Below are positions 45,501 through 59,200 of a DNA stretch of 64,000 nt, piece by piece (positions within the stretch are counted from its first letter, which is position 1; each line of letters opens with the position of its first letter). Source of the DNA: Mya arenaria (Eukaryota; Mollusca; Bivalvia; Myida; Myidae); assembly GCF_026914265.1 (NCBI RefSeq), contig NC_069124.1, positions 8,024,213-8,088,212 of the forward strand. The letters are read 5' to 3'. The notes under the pieces were generated by a model. The model had not been told where the DNA came from. It searched no databases and saw only the letters and a program-made list of their open reading frames with translations. Position numbers and translations under genes: made by a program.

Positions 45501-48500
45501 GTATAACATTACTGCCGCACTCGAGCACACTGTATAACATTACTGCCGCACTTCAAGCACACTGTATAACATTACTGCCGCACTTCGAGCACACTTGTAT
45601 CACATAATGCCCCAACACGAACAAACTTGTATCACATTCTGCCATACCACGAGCACACGTGTATCACATACTGCCCTACCACGAACACACTTGTGTCACA
45701 TACTGCCGCACCACGAGCACACGAGTATCACATACTGCACCACCACGAATACACTTGTATCACATACTGCCCTATCACGAATACACTTGTATCACATACT
45801 GCCCTATCACGAATACACTTGTATCACATACTGCCCTATCACGAATACACTTGTATCACATACTGCCCTATCACGAATACACTTGTATCACATACTGCCG
45901 GACCAGGAGCACACATGTATCAGCTACTGCCGCAACACGAGCACACGAGTATCACATACTGCACCACCACGAATACACTTGTATCACATACTGCACCACC
46001 ACGAATACACTTGTATCACATACTGCCCTATCACGAATACACTTGTATCACATACTGCCCTATCACGAATACACTTGTATCACATACTGCCCTACCACGA
46101 ACACACTTGTGTCACATACTGCCGCACCACGAGCACACGAGTATCACATACTGCACCACCACGAATACACTTGTATCACATACTGCCCTATCACGAATAC
46201 ACTTGTATCACATACTGCCCTATCACGAATACACTTGTATCATATACTGCCCTATCACGAATACACTTGTATCACATACTGCCCTACCACGAATACACTT
46301 GTATCACATACTGCCGGACCAGGAGCACACATGTATCAGCTACTGCCGCAACACGAGCACACGTATATAACATACTTTCGTACCACGAGCACACATGTAT
46401 CACATACTACCCCACCATGAGTACAATTGTATCAACTACTGCCCCACCATGAGTACAATTGTATCAACTACTGCCCCACCATGAGTACAATTGTATCAAC
46501 TACTGCCCCACCATGAGTACAATTGTATCACATACTGCCCCACCATGAGCACAATTGTATCACATACTGCCCCACCATGAGCACAATTGTATCACATTCT
46601 GTCGCACCACGAGCACATGTGTATTACATACTGTCGCACCACGAGCACACATGTATGACATAAAGCCCATCCTCGAGCAATGTGTATCACATACTGCCGC
46701 ACCACGAGCACACTTGTATCACATACTGCCGCACCACGAGCACACATGTATCACATACTGCCCCACCACGAGCACACTTGTATCACATAATGCCACACCT
46801 CGAGTACACGTGTATCTCATACTGCCGCACCACGAGCACACATGTATCACATACTGCCCCACCACGAGCACACATGTATTACATACTGCCCCACCACGAG
46901 CACACTTGTATCACATAATGCCGCACCTCGAGCACACATGTATCACATACTGCCGCACCACGAGCACACATGTATCACATACTGCCCCACCACGAGCACA
47001 CTTGTATCACATAATGCCGCACCTCGAGCACACGTGTATCACATACTGCCGCACCTCGAGCACACATGTATCACATACTGCCCCACCACGAGCACACTTG
47101 TATCACATACTGCCCCACCACGAGCACACATGTATCACGTACTGCCCCACCACGAGCACACTTGTATCACATAATGCCGCACCTCGAGCACACGTGTATC
47201 TCATACTGCCGCACCACGAGCACACATGTATCACATACTGCCCCACCACGAGCACACTTGTATCACATACTGCCCCACCACGAGCACACATGTATCACGT
47301 ACTGCCCCACCACGAGCACACTTGTATCACATAATGCCGCACCTCGAGCACACATGTATCACATACTGCCGCACCTCGAGCACACATGTATCACATACTG
47401 CCCCACCACGAGCACACATGTATCACATACTGCCCCACCACGAGCACACTTGTATCACATACTGCCGCACCACGAGCACACTTGTATCACATACTGCCGC
47501 ACCTCGAGCACACATGTATCACATACTGCCCCACCACGAGCACACATGTATCACATACTGCCCCACCTCGAGCACACATGTATCACATACTGCCGCACCA
47601 CGAGCACACTTGTATCACATACTGCCGCACCACGAGCACACATGTATTACATACTGCCGCACCTCGAGCACACATGTATCACATACTGCCCCACCACGAG
47701 CACACTTGTATCACATACTGCCCCATCACGAGCACACTTGTATCACATACTGCCGCACCTCGAGCACACATGTATCACATACTGCCCCACCACGAGCACA
47801 CTTGTATCACATACTGCCCCACCACGAGCACACATGTATCACGTACTGCCCCACCACGAGCACACTTGTATCACATACTGCCGCACCTCGAGCACACATG
47901 TATCACATACTGCCCCACCACGAGCACACTTGTATCACATACTGCCGCACCTCGAGCACACATGTATCACGTACTGCCGCACCTCGAGCACACGTGTATC
48001 ACATACTGCCCCACCACGAGCACACTTGTATCACATACTGCCGCACCTCGAGCACACTTGTATCACATACTGCCCCACCACGAGCACACATGTATCACAT
48101 AATGCCGCACCTCGAGCACACATGTATCACATACTGCCCTTCCACAAGCACACTTGTATCACATACTTCCGCACCTCGAGCACACTTGTATCACATACTG
48201 CCGGACCAGGAGTACACGTGTATCACACACTGCCGCAGCAGGCGTAGACTTGTATCACAAACTGCCGCACTTGGAGTACACGTGTATCACGTACTGGTAC
48301 CTTGACCACGAGCACGATGGAACCATGCTGGTACCAGCACCACGAACACACGTGTATCACATACTGCCGCACCACGAACACACATGTATCACATACTGCC
48401 GCACCACGAGCACACTTGTATCACATACTGCGGCACCACGAACACACGTGTATCTCATACTGCCGCACCACGAGCACACTTGTATCACATACTGCGGCAC

Positions 48501-50224
48501 CACGAACACACATGTATCACATACTGCCGCACCACGAGCACACTTGTATCACATACTGCGGCACCACGAACACACATGTATCACATACTGCCGCACCACG
48601 AGCACACATTTATCACATACTGCCGCACCACGAGCACACTTGTATCACATACTGCCCCACCACGAGCACACTTGTATCAACTACTGCCGCACCACGAGCA
48701 CACGTGTATCACATACTGCCTACCACGAGCACACATATATCACATACTGCCGCTCAACGAGCACACATATATCACATACTGTCGCACCTGGAGCACACTT
48801 GTATCGCATTCTACCCCATTACGAGCACATGTGTATCACATACTGCCGCACTACGAGCACATGTGTATCACATACTGCCGCATCGCGAGCATTCTTTTGT
48901 CACATACATGTTTTTAACAAGCAAAGAAGAAAATGCACTGAAACAAAAAACACAGGAAGCGCAGTCCTATTCAGGCTTTATCTGTTCTTTCGAACGTCAA
49001 AAACCTCATCATGTTTAGTTGAAACAATTGTTTGTTTGTGTACCAATGAGAATCGAGTTTCATTGCAAGGCAATATGTGCCACAGCACGCTTCCGGTCCA
49101 AGTTCGTCGAAGATTCGACTTTCACCAAAACTTCAAAATGGTTTTCAATTGTACTTGAAAAAGTCATAAAATCGAGATCTTTGACAGTTCTACAAAATAT
49201 AGGAAGCGACCAGGCGTACAGGCGAATTTTTTAACTACGTTTTTAACTGCTTAACATTACACAGTGAAAAACGAATATTGATATTCTAGAAATACGATAT
49301 AACTCAATATTATATTTGAAAGAAATGTACGTGAAGTAAGCGCAGCTGGCTGCCTAGCGGCGTGAAGTTAGCGGTCTGGCGATGTAGCGGCGTGAAGTAA
49401 GCGCAGCTGGCTGCCAAGCGGCGTGACGATCGCGTTCTGGCGATGTTGCGGCGTGAAGTAAGGGCAGCTGGCTGCCTAGCGGCGTGAAGTTAGCGGCCTG
49501 GCGATTTAGCGGCGTGAAGTTGGCGTCTTACCGGCCTAACAGCCTAGCGGCCTGTAATTGTTTTCTATTTCACATCATATGTTGATGCCTTTTCTTCGGA
49601 AACAAACACAAATTGAGGGTTTGTTTGCATAAATTAACATCCTGTAGTGATTATCAGCATTTTTCTTCAAAAGGTTGATCTAGCAGTCCTCACAAAAATA
49701 CTTTGAAAATAGAAAACAATTTTAAGCCGCTTGGCCGCCAGGCCGCCAACTTCGCATCCTTATGCCGCGTATTTCACTTAAAAGTGCGAGCATGCAAAGT
49801 GTAATAAAACTATTCAAGTGTCTCACCTACTGGTTTCATGAAAGAAGTCAAAAGAAAGAACTAACAATATATATTATTATTTACGTCTGATGATTTGCAA
49901 ATGGATACGATATTGGATTCCTGCGGTTTCGTGTGTTTGCAATGAAAGGGCGACAATGCGCCTATGCGCCAAGTGGCTTGACGAGAACGTGAAAAGGAGA
50001 TATTGCGACAATGGGCCGAGTAGGTTGGCGAAATCCGACAATGACCCAAGAGACGGGGCGAAAATGCGCATTCATTATTTGGCGCATTTTTGCTCCTTCA
50101 CTTGGAGCACTGTCGCAATATTACATTTTTGCCCTGGCTCATGTAGCGATGCTGTTGTTTTTTTGCATTATTACATTTTCGCTCTTTTGCCGCGAAAATG
50201 GCAGAAAGCAGCCACCAAATAAAA

Positions 50225-50261
<37 letters not shown>

Positions 50262-53200
50262 CGTGCGTTCGTGCGTGTGTGCGTGTGTGTGTGTGTGTGT
50301 GTTTACATGTATTGTTTGGATAGTCAGGTATGAAAAGATATTGAAGTATATACAGTATACTCCACTTTCTATTGCAGAATATCACATGTAATTAAATTTT
50401 AAAGAGCTATATCAATTTAGTATATACAAATTTATTTTAGCTCGATTGTGACGAAAGCTAAGCTTATAGAATTACTCTCGAGTCCGTTTTCAGGGCAGAA
50501 ACCAGCATATCAATTTGATTTGATGCGTTTGTCAATATAAATCAAATAGCAGGTATACTTTAATAATGAAATCATTTCGAACGTGTTAATTTACTATTTC
50601 CCCATTAACGAATCAAATTACAGTGTTGCATTAAATTACATTGTGCGTAGATTCAAACTAGACTTCAACATTCGGTTTCTTAAACGGATGCGCAATTGTC
50701 CAAATCTCAAGGTTTTACAACAAAGACGAATTTTTTTTTAAGGTAAACTAGAAATAACTCTCATAAAAAGACTTGGTGGCCGTTGAACGTATCAAATTCC
50801 TAACTGCAGTTATATTACAATTCTAAAAATATTTTGTTTACTCATACAAATGATTTCAACAAAAAGAGTGTCTTGTTGCCTCTTTCTGTATAAGGAAGTT
50901 AATGGAATGTCATATTCTGCCACTTTTCAGACTAATTGATCATAAAATCTATTTAAACTAGAGATCCTTTTTACGCTATCTTTTCATCAGCGGAGACTGT
51001 CTCATGTGTTATAAAAGTGCATATATGTCAAATCCATTAAGTCTAACCTGCAGAGTTTCGATTGACAAAGTCAAGGTCAAGACCGTGGTACGACCAGGAA
51101 CCGAACTGCAGGCTGCACTCCTGGGTGTCGAACGGGAAATATTTCACATTAACCTGGCAGATACTCTTGGTGACTGTCGGAAAGTTATATGTGACGTCAC
51201 CGGAACTAGAAACGTACGCGCGGTAATCTTCTCTACCGGGAAACATGACTTCCTCTGCCGCGCTTGAAATAAGAAGAACAGAAAAAGAAGAAAGACATCT
51301 CGCTTTATGGTTACTTTCTTACAATGATGGTATGTGATTGATAGTATTCGACTGAATTGTAATGTACTTGACCTTTGACCAAATATTCAAGAATGTATGC
51401 ACACTACGACATTAGGTATTAATAATTGGATGGCATGAAATTAAATCTTATTAAATTTAAGAATGGGTGGAGTGAGCGTAGCAAACGGGCCCTTTTTAGT
51501 CATTAAGATTTTAATTCAGGCTTTCTAACAAACTTAGAATACAACCTCTTTGGCTGACACATTATCAACGCAAAATCTGACACATGGATTGTGTATCGGA
51601 CGAGCGGCAGTGGGCGGACCTTTAAACACCCGCGAAAATTGAAATTCTTAATGATTAAGCCTAGTACTTAATGATTGCCTATCTGCAATTTCATTGACTG
51701 TAAATGTAGGTTGTATTCTTATCTGTTTTTGATACTGACAGGTGTACTTAAGAATTGAACATTATTTTCTTGCGTTTCATTGATGTATGAAGTGTCGGAA
51801 ACAATACACCTAATTGGCATAAACACCGAAGGAAACGCATCAATGAAACGCAGAAAAATAATGTTCAATACTTATAATTAAAACAATAAAAATAAAAGAT
51901 CATTTTTTATTTTGCTATTATCCAAGAACCGCAATTCATCACTCGATAATTCAAAGTAGTTTGTAGCCTGACCACGCGTGTGAATACAATGGGCGTTTTT
52001 GTTGATACCAAACCAGTTTCAGTTTTGGTTTCAATTGTTTCAGCAGTTACGAAACCGGTTTTGATAGTTTTGCTTGAAGTAACAAATGCATGGTTTTGTG
52101 TACATTTTCACATAGCGGAGCTACTGTAGCTACTGAGCTACACAATTACTAATTTAACCCTTTTCATTTAGCTCATTTGCCCATTGTACGGCATTGTTAT
52201 TAAAAAAATGAGTTGAAACAAACGAGGTTGATCACTATCCGCCATGTTGTTTTCGAAGTAAACTAGTTTTCGGATGGAACAAACCGATGAAACCGCATCC
52301 GATAGGGGTTTCGGAAGTTTCAAAAACCGGTTTCGGTTTTCGTTAAAAAACGAATGAAACTGTTTTGGTTTTGTTTGAAACTGTTACAACAACAACTACA
52401 CAGTTCGTGAAACCGATATAAAACCGAAACCAGTTTATTACCAACAAAAACGCTCAATATCGTCTTGGAAACACGTGGAGCTTAATTTAGTTACAATGAT
52501 ACAAGTTATGGCTGTCGTCTCCACCTTTTTTTACATTTCGAAGCGGATTAACAGCACTTTTCAGGTAAGATATTTACGTAAAGGCGACTTTTTTAAACCA
52601 TGAAATGTATCTTCCATTATTCCTTGCCTAAGACAATATCTTTACCATGAAACCTACTGCCCTGTTGTTTATATTCATGAAATGTTGGCATGTCATTACT
52701 TTTATTACGCTGTTGACCTAGATCTTATGACGAAATAGAGAAAAAAGTTTTTGTCTAAAACTGACATAAACTTGGTATCGATGTGTACAATGCATTGAAA
52801 CATAATAAATGAAGTACCATATAGTTTACATTTAATTTATTTTTCGCAGTTGTTTGGTATTTTTCCATTAAAAAACTTAACTAGGTGTGTCTACCTAGTA
52901 GAATTCATTCCTTATGCGTGATTGGCCAGTCAATGCTATCACGTGATATTACCAAGTTAGGTACATAGTTAAATATTTCAATTGTTTAGAGTAAGCCTTC
53001 GTAGCACAGTGGATACAACACTGGACTGCAATTTTGGCAACTCCGGTTCGAACCAGGTCCCCGACTCGATTTTTATTTTCATTTTTTTTTACAATTATGA
53101 TATCAAAGAGTAAAACATTTTATTAAATAATTGTCCTGAGATTCGTTACAGAAAAAAACTTTTTTTGGTGCCAGTCTGGTGTACAGTCCTTTTAGCTTCC

Positions 53201-56200
53201 ATTTTCACTTTCATTTTTATTTGAAATCATCAAATGAAATGTTCACCGGTTCTTCAATTTCTGGAGAAATCTCAGGAACAGCAACAGTTTCCTCACTCAA
53301 TTCCGGCACAAACAACTCAAAACTACCAAAATCTTTAAACAAGTCGAAATCTGACAGATCATCCGCCGGGTTTACTCTGTACTGCAGACGAACTTTCAGC
53401 TTCCAGTTCTCCGCAATCAATTTATTGTCATTTATTATAAAAAAAAATGACGTGACGTCATAGGTTGTTAATAGAAAGTAGTCCGGTTATGAATATTAAT
53501 AAGCTGATTTGCATACATGACTGCTTCATGGAGAAATGAATGAATGTCACATGGGTTGTTTTATCCAATAGGATTTAAGCATTTACTCGCACCTGCTGAA
53601 AGTTGTAATTATAGGCTTATGGCAGTTTCTGAATATAGACAAATGTAAGCCATGCTAGTAGCAATTTTGCATTTTAATTGATGGTTATTTGTAAAACATT
53701 TTGCATGTATACTGTATATATTACAATCACAATGGTTCTTAGAAATGTTCTAAGTATATAGCATGTCAAAGTCAATATATATTTATACAAGTGCACATGT
53801 CAAACATTTAACCTATGTATTTAAAGGCCCATCAACTATCAATTTTGACTTAATAGGAAAGCACTTAATGCGTACCTATCATAGAGAGTGACGCCAGGTG
53901 TCCATACGTCACCGTACGTCATCATGACATACGTGAGGTTGTTGTAAGACGTCGGGTCCCACTGCAGACGACAATCGTTCCAACGCTGACAGGAAAGGTA
54001 CATAAAAGAATTATTTTCTCAATGTAAAATATGATGTTTTTATTTAAGTCCAACGCTCTGTTTTAAGTAGTGGAATTGTTTACATTTACGAATAAAGACG
54101 TCAATAAATGGTTGTATTAAGCCTTTATATTAACCTCCTGACTGATGGCGTATGCCGTTATAGATTATCTGATTACCGTCGTGCAGTAGATATGATCCCC
54201 GCCTGCACACCAAGAGAACCAAGAACAGATTCCTGAGGCCCTTTTCTACTCTTCCTTTTTATTCAATACATTTTATGTCATAACGTATCAACTTGAGCTG
54301 TGTGAAGTAAGCTAAACACACCACATTCGAAATAAGACATTTAAAAGATGAATGTCATGCTGAAACGACATTCAACAAATGAATGTTGGACATTCAAGGT
54401 TTATGAAAGTCGTGCTGGCTCGACATAAAACACACGTCAATCATTTCTTGAATGTCGATTTTCGTGCCAGCATCTGTTAAATGACGAATGTCGTATGTTT
54501 TGCAAACTTCACCCAACCATCACATTGATACGTTTTTCAATTTACATTTGATTACATCAAAGCTGATATACACATGGATTGGCAACAATTCCATTTTTCA
54601 ATTATTAATTTCTTTTTAAACACGAAGTTCTAGTCTGTCAAAATATAATATATCCCTTTGTAAAAGTGTCGACATTTAAGCATATAGCCGACTTTTTGAT
54701 AACGGAAATATTAATGATTAATTTAGTTAACATTAAATTTTAATCCTTTTTAAATCGGCGCTTCAAGCGGCTTGTATATTCTTGATATTTATTAATGAGA
54801 GATGCCGAGGATCGAATGAATCAAATTATGTCTTAGACTTTAATTGGAGATTATTCTTTTTCTCATTTTTGTCGCAATTTCCTCGGTTAATAGGGTGACG
54901 ACGTACGTTGGATTATTCGAATTACGTTCTTTTACATTTATAGCGGGTTCAATGCATTGGATAAACGGTATCGTATAGCATAATTTTTATGATAAAGGTA
55001 TTAATTACTGCTCCAAAAGTGTACTTATAGTGATGACATTGATGTTATTCAGGATTGGAATTGAAATTGTTCACAAAAGAACAGTCACATGTTGGCAATT
55101 TTGGTAATAAATTTAAAGTCCATGGCTACACTTCATGAAACATTATCTTGACAGTAGCATTAAATACGTTTCAAACATTTGGCCCATGTATGTAAATCTA
55201 CGTAATTTATGATATTACAAGTATATATTTTAAAATGTATGTCTATACAAGATTTAAGTAGATAACACGAAGTAAAAACTTAATGATAAAGAATGGGCAC
55301 AGTGAGCGTAGCGTAGATTTTAATTAATGAGTGGCAAAATGCCGACCTTTAAAGTCCCAGTATGTTTTAGTGACATGTAAACTTATGTGTTTGTATGTAT
55401 ACATAAACATTTTCTCTTAACATTTTTGACATTTTTTAACCCCCAGGATGGTAAATAATATTCATTTATCGCAAAAAAAAAATGCAAAAAAAAAAATATA
55501 ATCTAAATTTAGCGTGCACATCGTCATTACGAAATTATCATATCGCGTGACTTCTTAATGCTCATAATTCTATGTTGACTTATATACTAATGATTTCCGT
55601 TTTTTAACTAAGAAGTAATTGGTTTAAATATGTATTGAAACATTCAATCGGCGATCTTTCACTATTTTTTATTCATTAAAAAATGCTTGCATTAGATTTA
55701 TTAAAGAAACAGGAGCTTAATTTTCTTCCTGTGAAATTGCTTTTGCAAATGTTCGGTATTGCTTATGTGTTTCTCCAGTCTAAAACCTCAAACAGAGTCC
55801 GGCAACTGCTCAGGATCTTTTTGGCAAAGCGTTATGCTCCGCCCACTTATCTACCTCATAATCATATATAGTGTGTCAGGGGTCGAGTTAGGGATTCTCT
55901 TGGTATTTCCCATCCATTTCTGTTTATTAAAGCATGGTGTGAACCTCGGGGCTTAATTAAACATTCTCTGAGACTTTAAGTGGTACTGGGACATCCGCGA
56001 AAGTTGAAATTCTTAATGATTAAGCATAGACTTAATGATTCTCTATGTGATTCCACTTGCTGAAAAAGTAGGTTGTATTCTAATAATGGATATAATCATA
56101 AGAATGTCTTTTGCGTGTTATTTGTAGCGCACACTGTAACGCCATATTAGGGTGGCAACAATGTTTGGTATTTTGGAAGTAACAGAACTCAAGGCATTAG

Positions 56201-59200
56201 TGTAGATCATGCACAAGAACGAATTTATATTTCAATATTAAATGTGTTTGTTATAACGTATGCATATTCCCTACATGGAGGACATAAAAATATATAGTCC
56301 GGCAGCGGAAGTCGAGTACCTTGCATCGGAGTGTATAGAAAATGTTTTTGTTTTTTTAAGTAGCTCTGACCCTCCAGCTAAGGAATCCGTTTGATGGTCT
56401 CGCGCGACCCTTGGGGAAATCGAGATATTCAAGATGGCGTCCAAGATGGCCGCCGAATTTAACCCAAATCAACAGTTAACTCGTAATTTTGTTTTAATGA
56501 TTTAATTCCTATGAAAAACTATACCATAATGTATTTTTTTTATTTTAAACCGATCAATTCTTAAATATTTCATACCATGTTTAGGCCATCATGGCGTCTT
56601 AAATGGCCGCCAAACTAAAATAATTGGCAATTGTCAAAGTGAGGTTTTGTTGCAAATACCATCAATTTTTATACACATGCATCTCGTTTTAACATAACAA
56701 TGTATTTATGCATTTATAGTTATCACAAACAACATTATAAAGACACATATTAACCAAGATGGCGTACAATATGGCCGCCAAAATAAGCATAAATTAACAC
56801 AGACTAAATAAAACGGGCACAACCGTTTACAAATGTATAAAAACAATGGTATTTTTCTGTATTTAAAATTACAGTATAGTTAATGGAATGTATTAATAGC
56901 TTTAAAACAATTACTACATCAGTTCTAACTTAAATAGAGAAGTTAGTTTGTTAATTCAACGATTTATATATTCGTTTTGTTTGCCCATTGTACCAATTTT
57001 CTTATGCTTGGCATTTACTAAATATTGCTCAAAACATATGCGCATTGTTGCAACGGCAGCAAGAGTGTTGCACTGAGTATTTGTCTCTCATGAACAGTTT
57101 ATCATTTTAAGCACATCATATGAGGACAATGAAATTTGTTTTCGTAGCATTATTGGGACCAAAGATCGCGTGTCCTTTTTCCCCCAACCATATTCAAACG
57201 GGTCCAGGTTTGGTTGGTCTGATTTAACTGCACAATTCAAAACACACGCTTGAAAATGTGCTCGCTTGACATTGTCATAAAATGCCTCTGTCGTTGGGGG
57301 TAGAGAAGGAAGCTTTGATGCACACGATGTCGCTTTCCTAACCTTAGAACTGAATACCTTCTGTAGAACCTGTGACATGTCGTCGTCAACAACTGCCGTT
57401 GCGAAATGAAACGAGTTGATCCTCGGTTGACTGTCGATGTTTCATCTCAATTACACACGAGTGATACTTTCTTTGATTTCAGTACCTTCAATACTATGCA
57501 TTTGCCTATGCCGTAGCAGCAAGTAGTAGTATCTGATCCTGATAGTGCGTGTGCTGCAAGTAAATCTGGAAACTACGTTTGTATTTGTTGACTGTGGCTG
57601 TTATATATATCAATAATCTGTCTTTCACTGGTGATTCCATATGAACTTTGTTTGTGATGTTTTGTTCCAGGTAATGGTGAAGAAGAAGTTCAAAACATCG
57701 GTATCGTCTGAAATTTTCAAAATGCCTCCATCGTTTACTTTGCTATACCAACAATGTGATGGGCAACAATGTTGTCAGCTTCTTTATGTGTGTTGTGCAT
57801 ATCATGACGCGCAATTATTACAGTTTGTGTCACTTCAATTTGTGAATCTTCATCTCCAATAACAAATAATAAGCACTCACAAGTCAAGGAAATGAAATGT
57901 TGCTACCGACATGATCTCTTTCAGAGGAGGAATTTGCATTGCAGATGACAACCCATGTACGCGCTAAGTATGTGATCCTCTGCTTTTCCCGTGTTTCAGT
58001 TTCTGTGCCGTATTGCCTGTACCTGGCGAAGATAAGTAGCCATCTATAATTGATTAATTATCGATGTTACTTGATTTGTTGCAGGACGTGCTGACACCTG
58101 AACTAGCAAAGACTTTTTCAGCACAGATTTGGATTTGGCAAGTCACATTCAAAACATCGCTGTTGGAACATGGGACAACTCATAGGTCAGCAACCTTTCA
58201 CATCAAAGTCACGTGAGCTCGCTTGAAGGCCGATCATTCATGTGAAAATTAATTCTGTTTCAAAGACCTTCGTATCACCATCTCAGCTTGTTTCAGCTTG
58301 TGATCTTGGCCCGTATTCACTTACGTCCTGTGTCTGTTAGTTAGAGACTCAGGCTCAGAAAATCGAACATTTAATGATGTTATAAAAATGCTATTACATG
58401 AGTATATATTGTCAAAAGTGTTGTATCAGTTACAAATAATCTGTTCTACAATCAGGCACAAATCTGTTGTCAAAATTAGTTATATTATAGATATTTTCAA
58501 ACATTTAAGAATTCAGTTTTTTGAGCCTGAGCCTCAAACTCAGACTCAAGACGTTAGTGAATACGGGCCCTGATCTTGCGACTCATCTTGACATTGAAAC
58601 TCCCTGGCCAACCATTTTTAAATTCCTTCTTTTGTTCGATTCCAATTTAAACAGCTTGATCAACATTTACAGTTTCTGGTGCTATCTGACCTGTAACTAA
58701 GTTGATGATTTCATCAGGGTAATTCGACGGGTCCAATGGATTTATACAGTCATTTATCGCTCTCTGCAGTGATCTATGATCGTTGCAGTCACTCAGTAGT
58801 CTTGCCTTCATTTCCTCTTTGGGTTTATCATTATATGGCTTTACTTGATCACTATTTGCAAGGCTTCTGCCTCCAACCTGCTACAAATGTGTAGATCAAG
58901 CGACCATATCTTGGTAGTGTCGGATTCAATGTAATACCAATAATGTCTTGTTTTCCACACCAGTATCTCATAAATGTTGTCTCAATGAACATATCACTCG
59001 AAATGCCGTTCCAAACTCCAAGAATGTGACGCATCACATGCTCCTCTTTCCGAAATATTTCCCTACATGAACCGGGCATTGACTTCATAGATCGTAAATA
59101 GCAGCGGCAATACAAAGCGTAATGCACGTGTCCTGCTGCAAAGAAGTAGGGGATCATAGATTTAATATCTGCTAAATTAATACCCTAGTCAGTTTCTTTT

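Noticed and set aside
45595..49158. Several overlapping plus-strand frames of 177-393 codons (His/Thr/Tyr/Cys-rich)
   Set aside because: They are the three-phase reading of a 32-bp satellite that has few stop triplets. No start, splice or codon-usage evidence.
52992..53070. Functional tRNA gene
   Set aside because: A and B boxes are present but the acceptor and T stems do not pair; better read as a SINE head.
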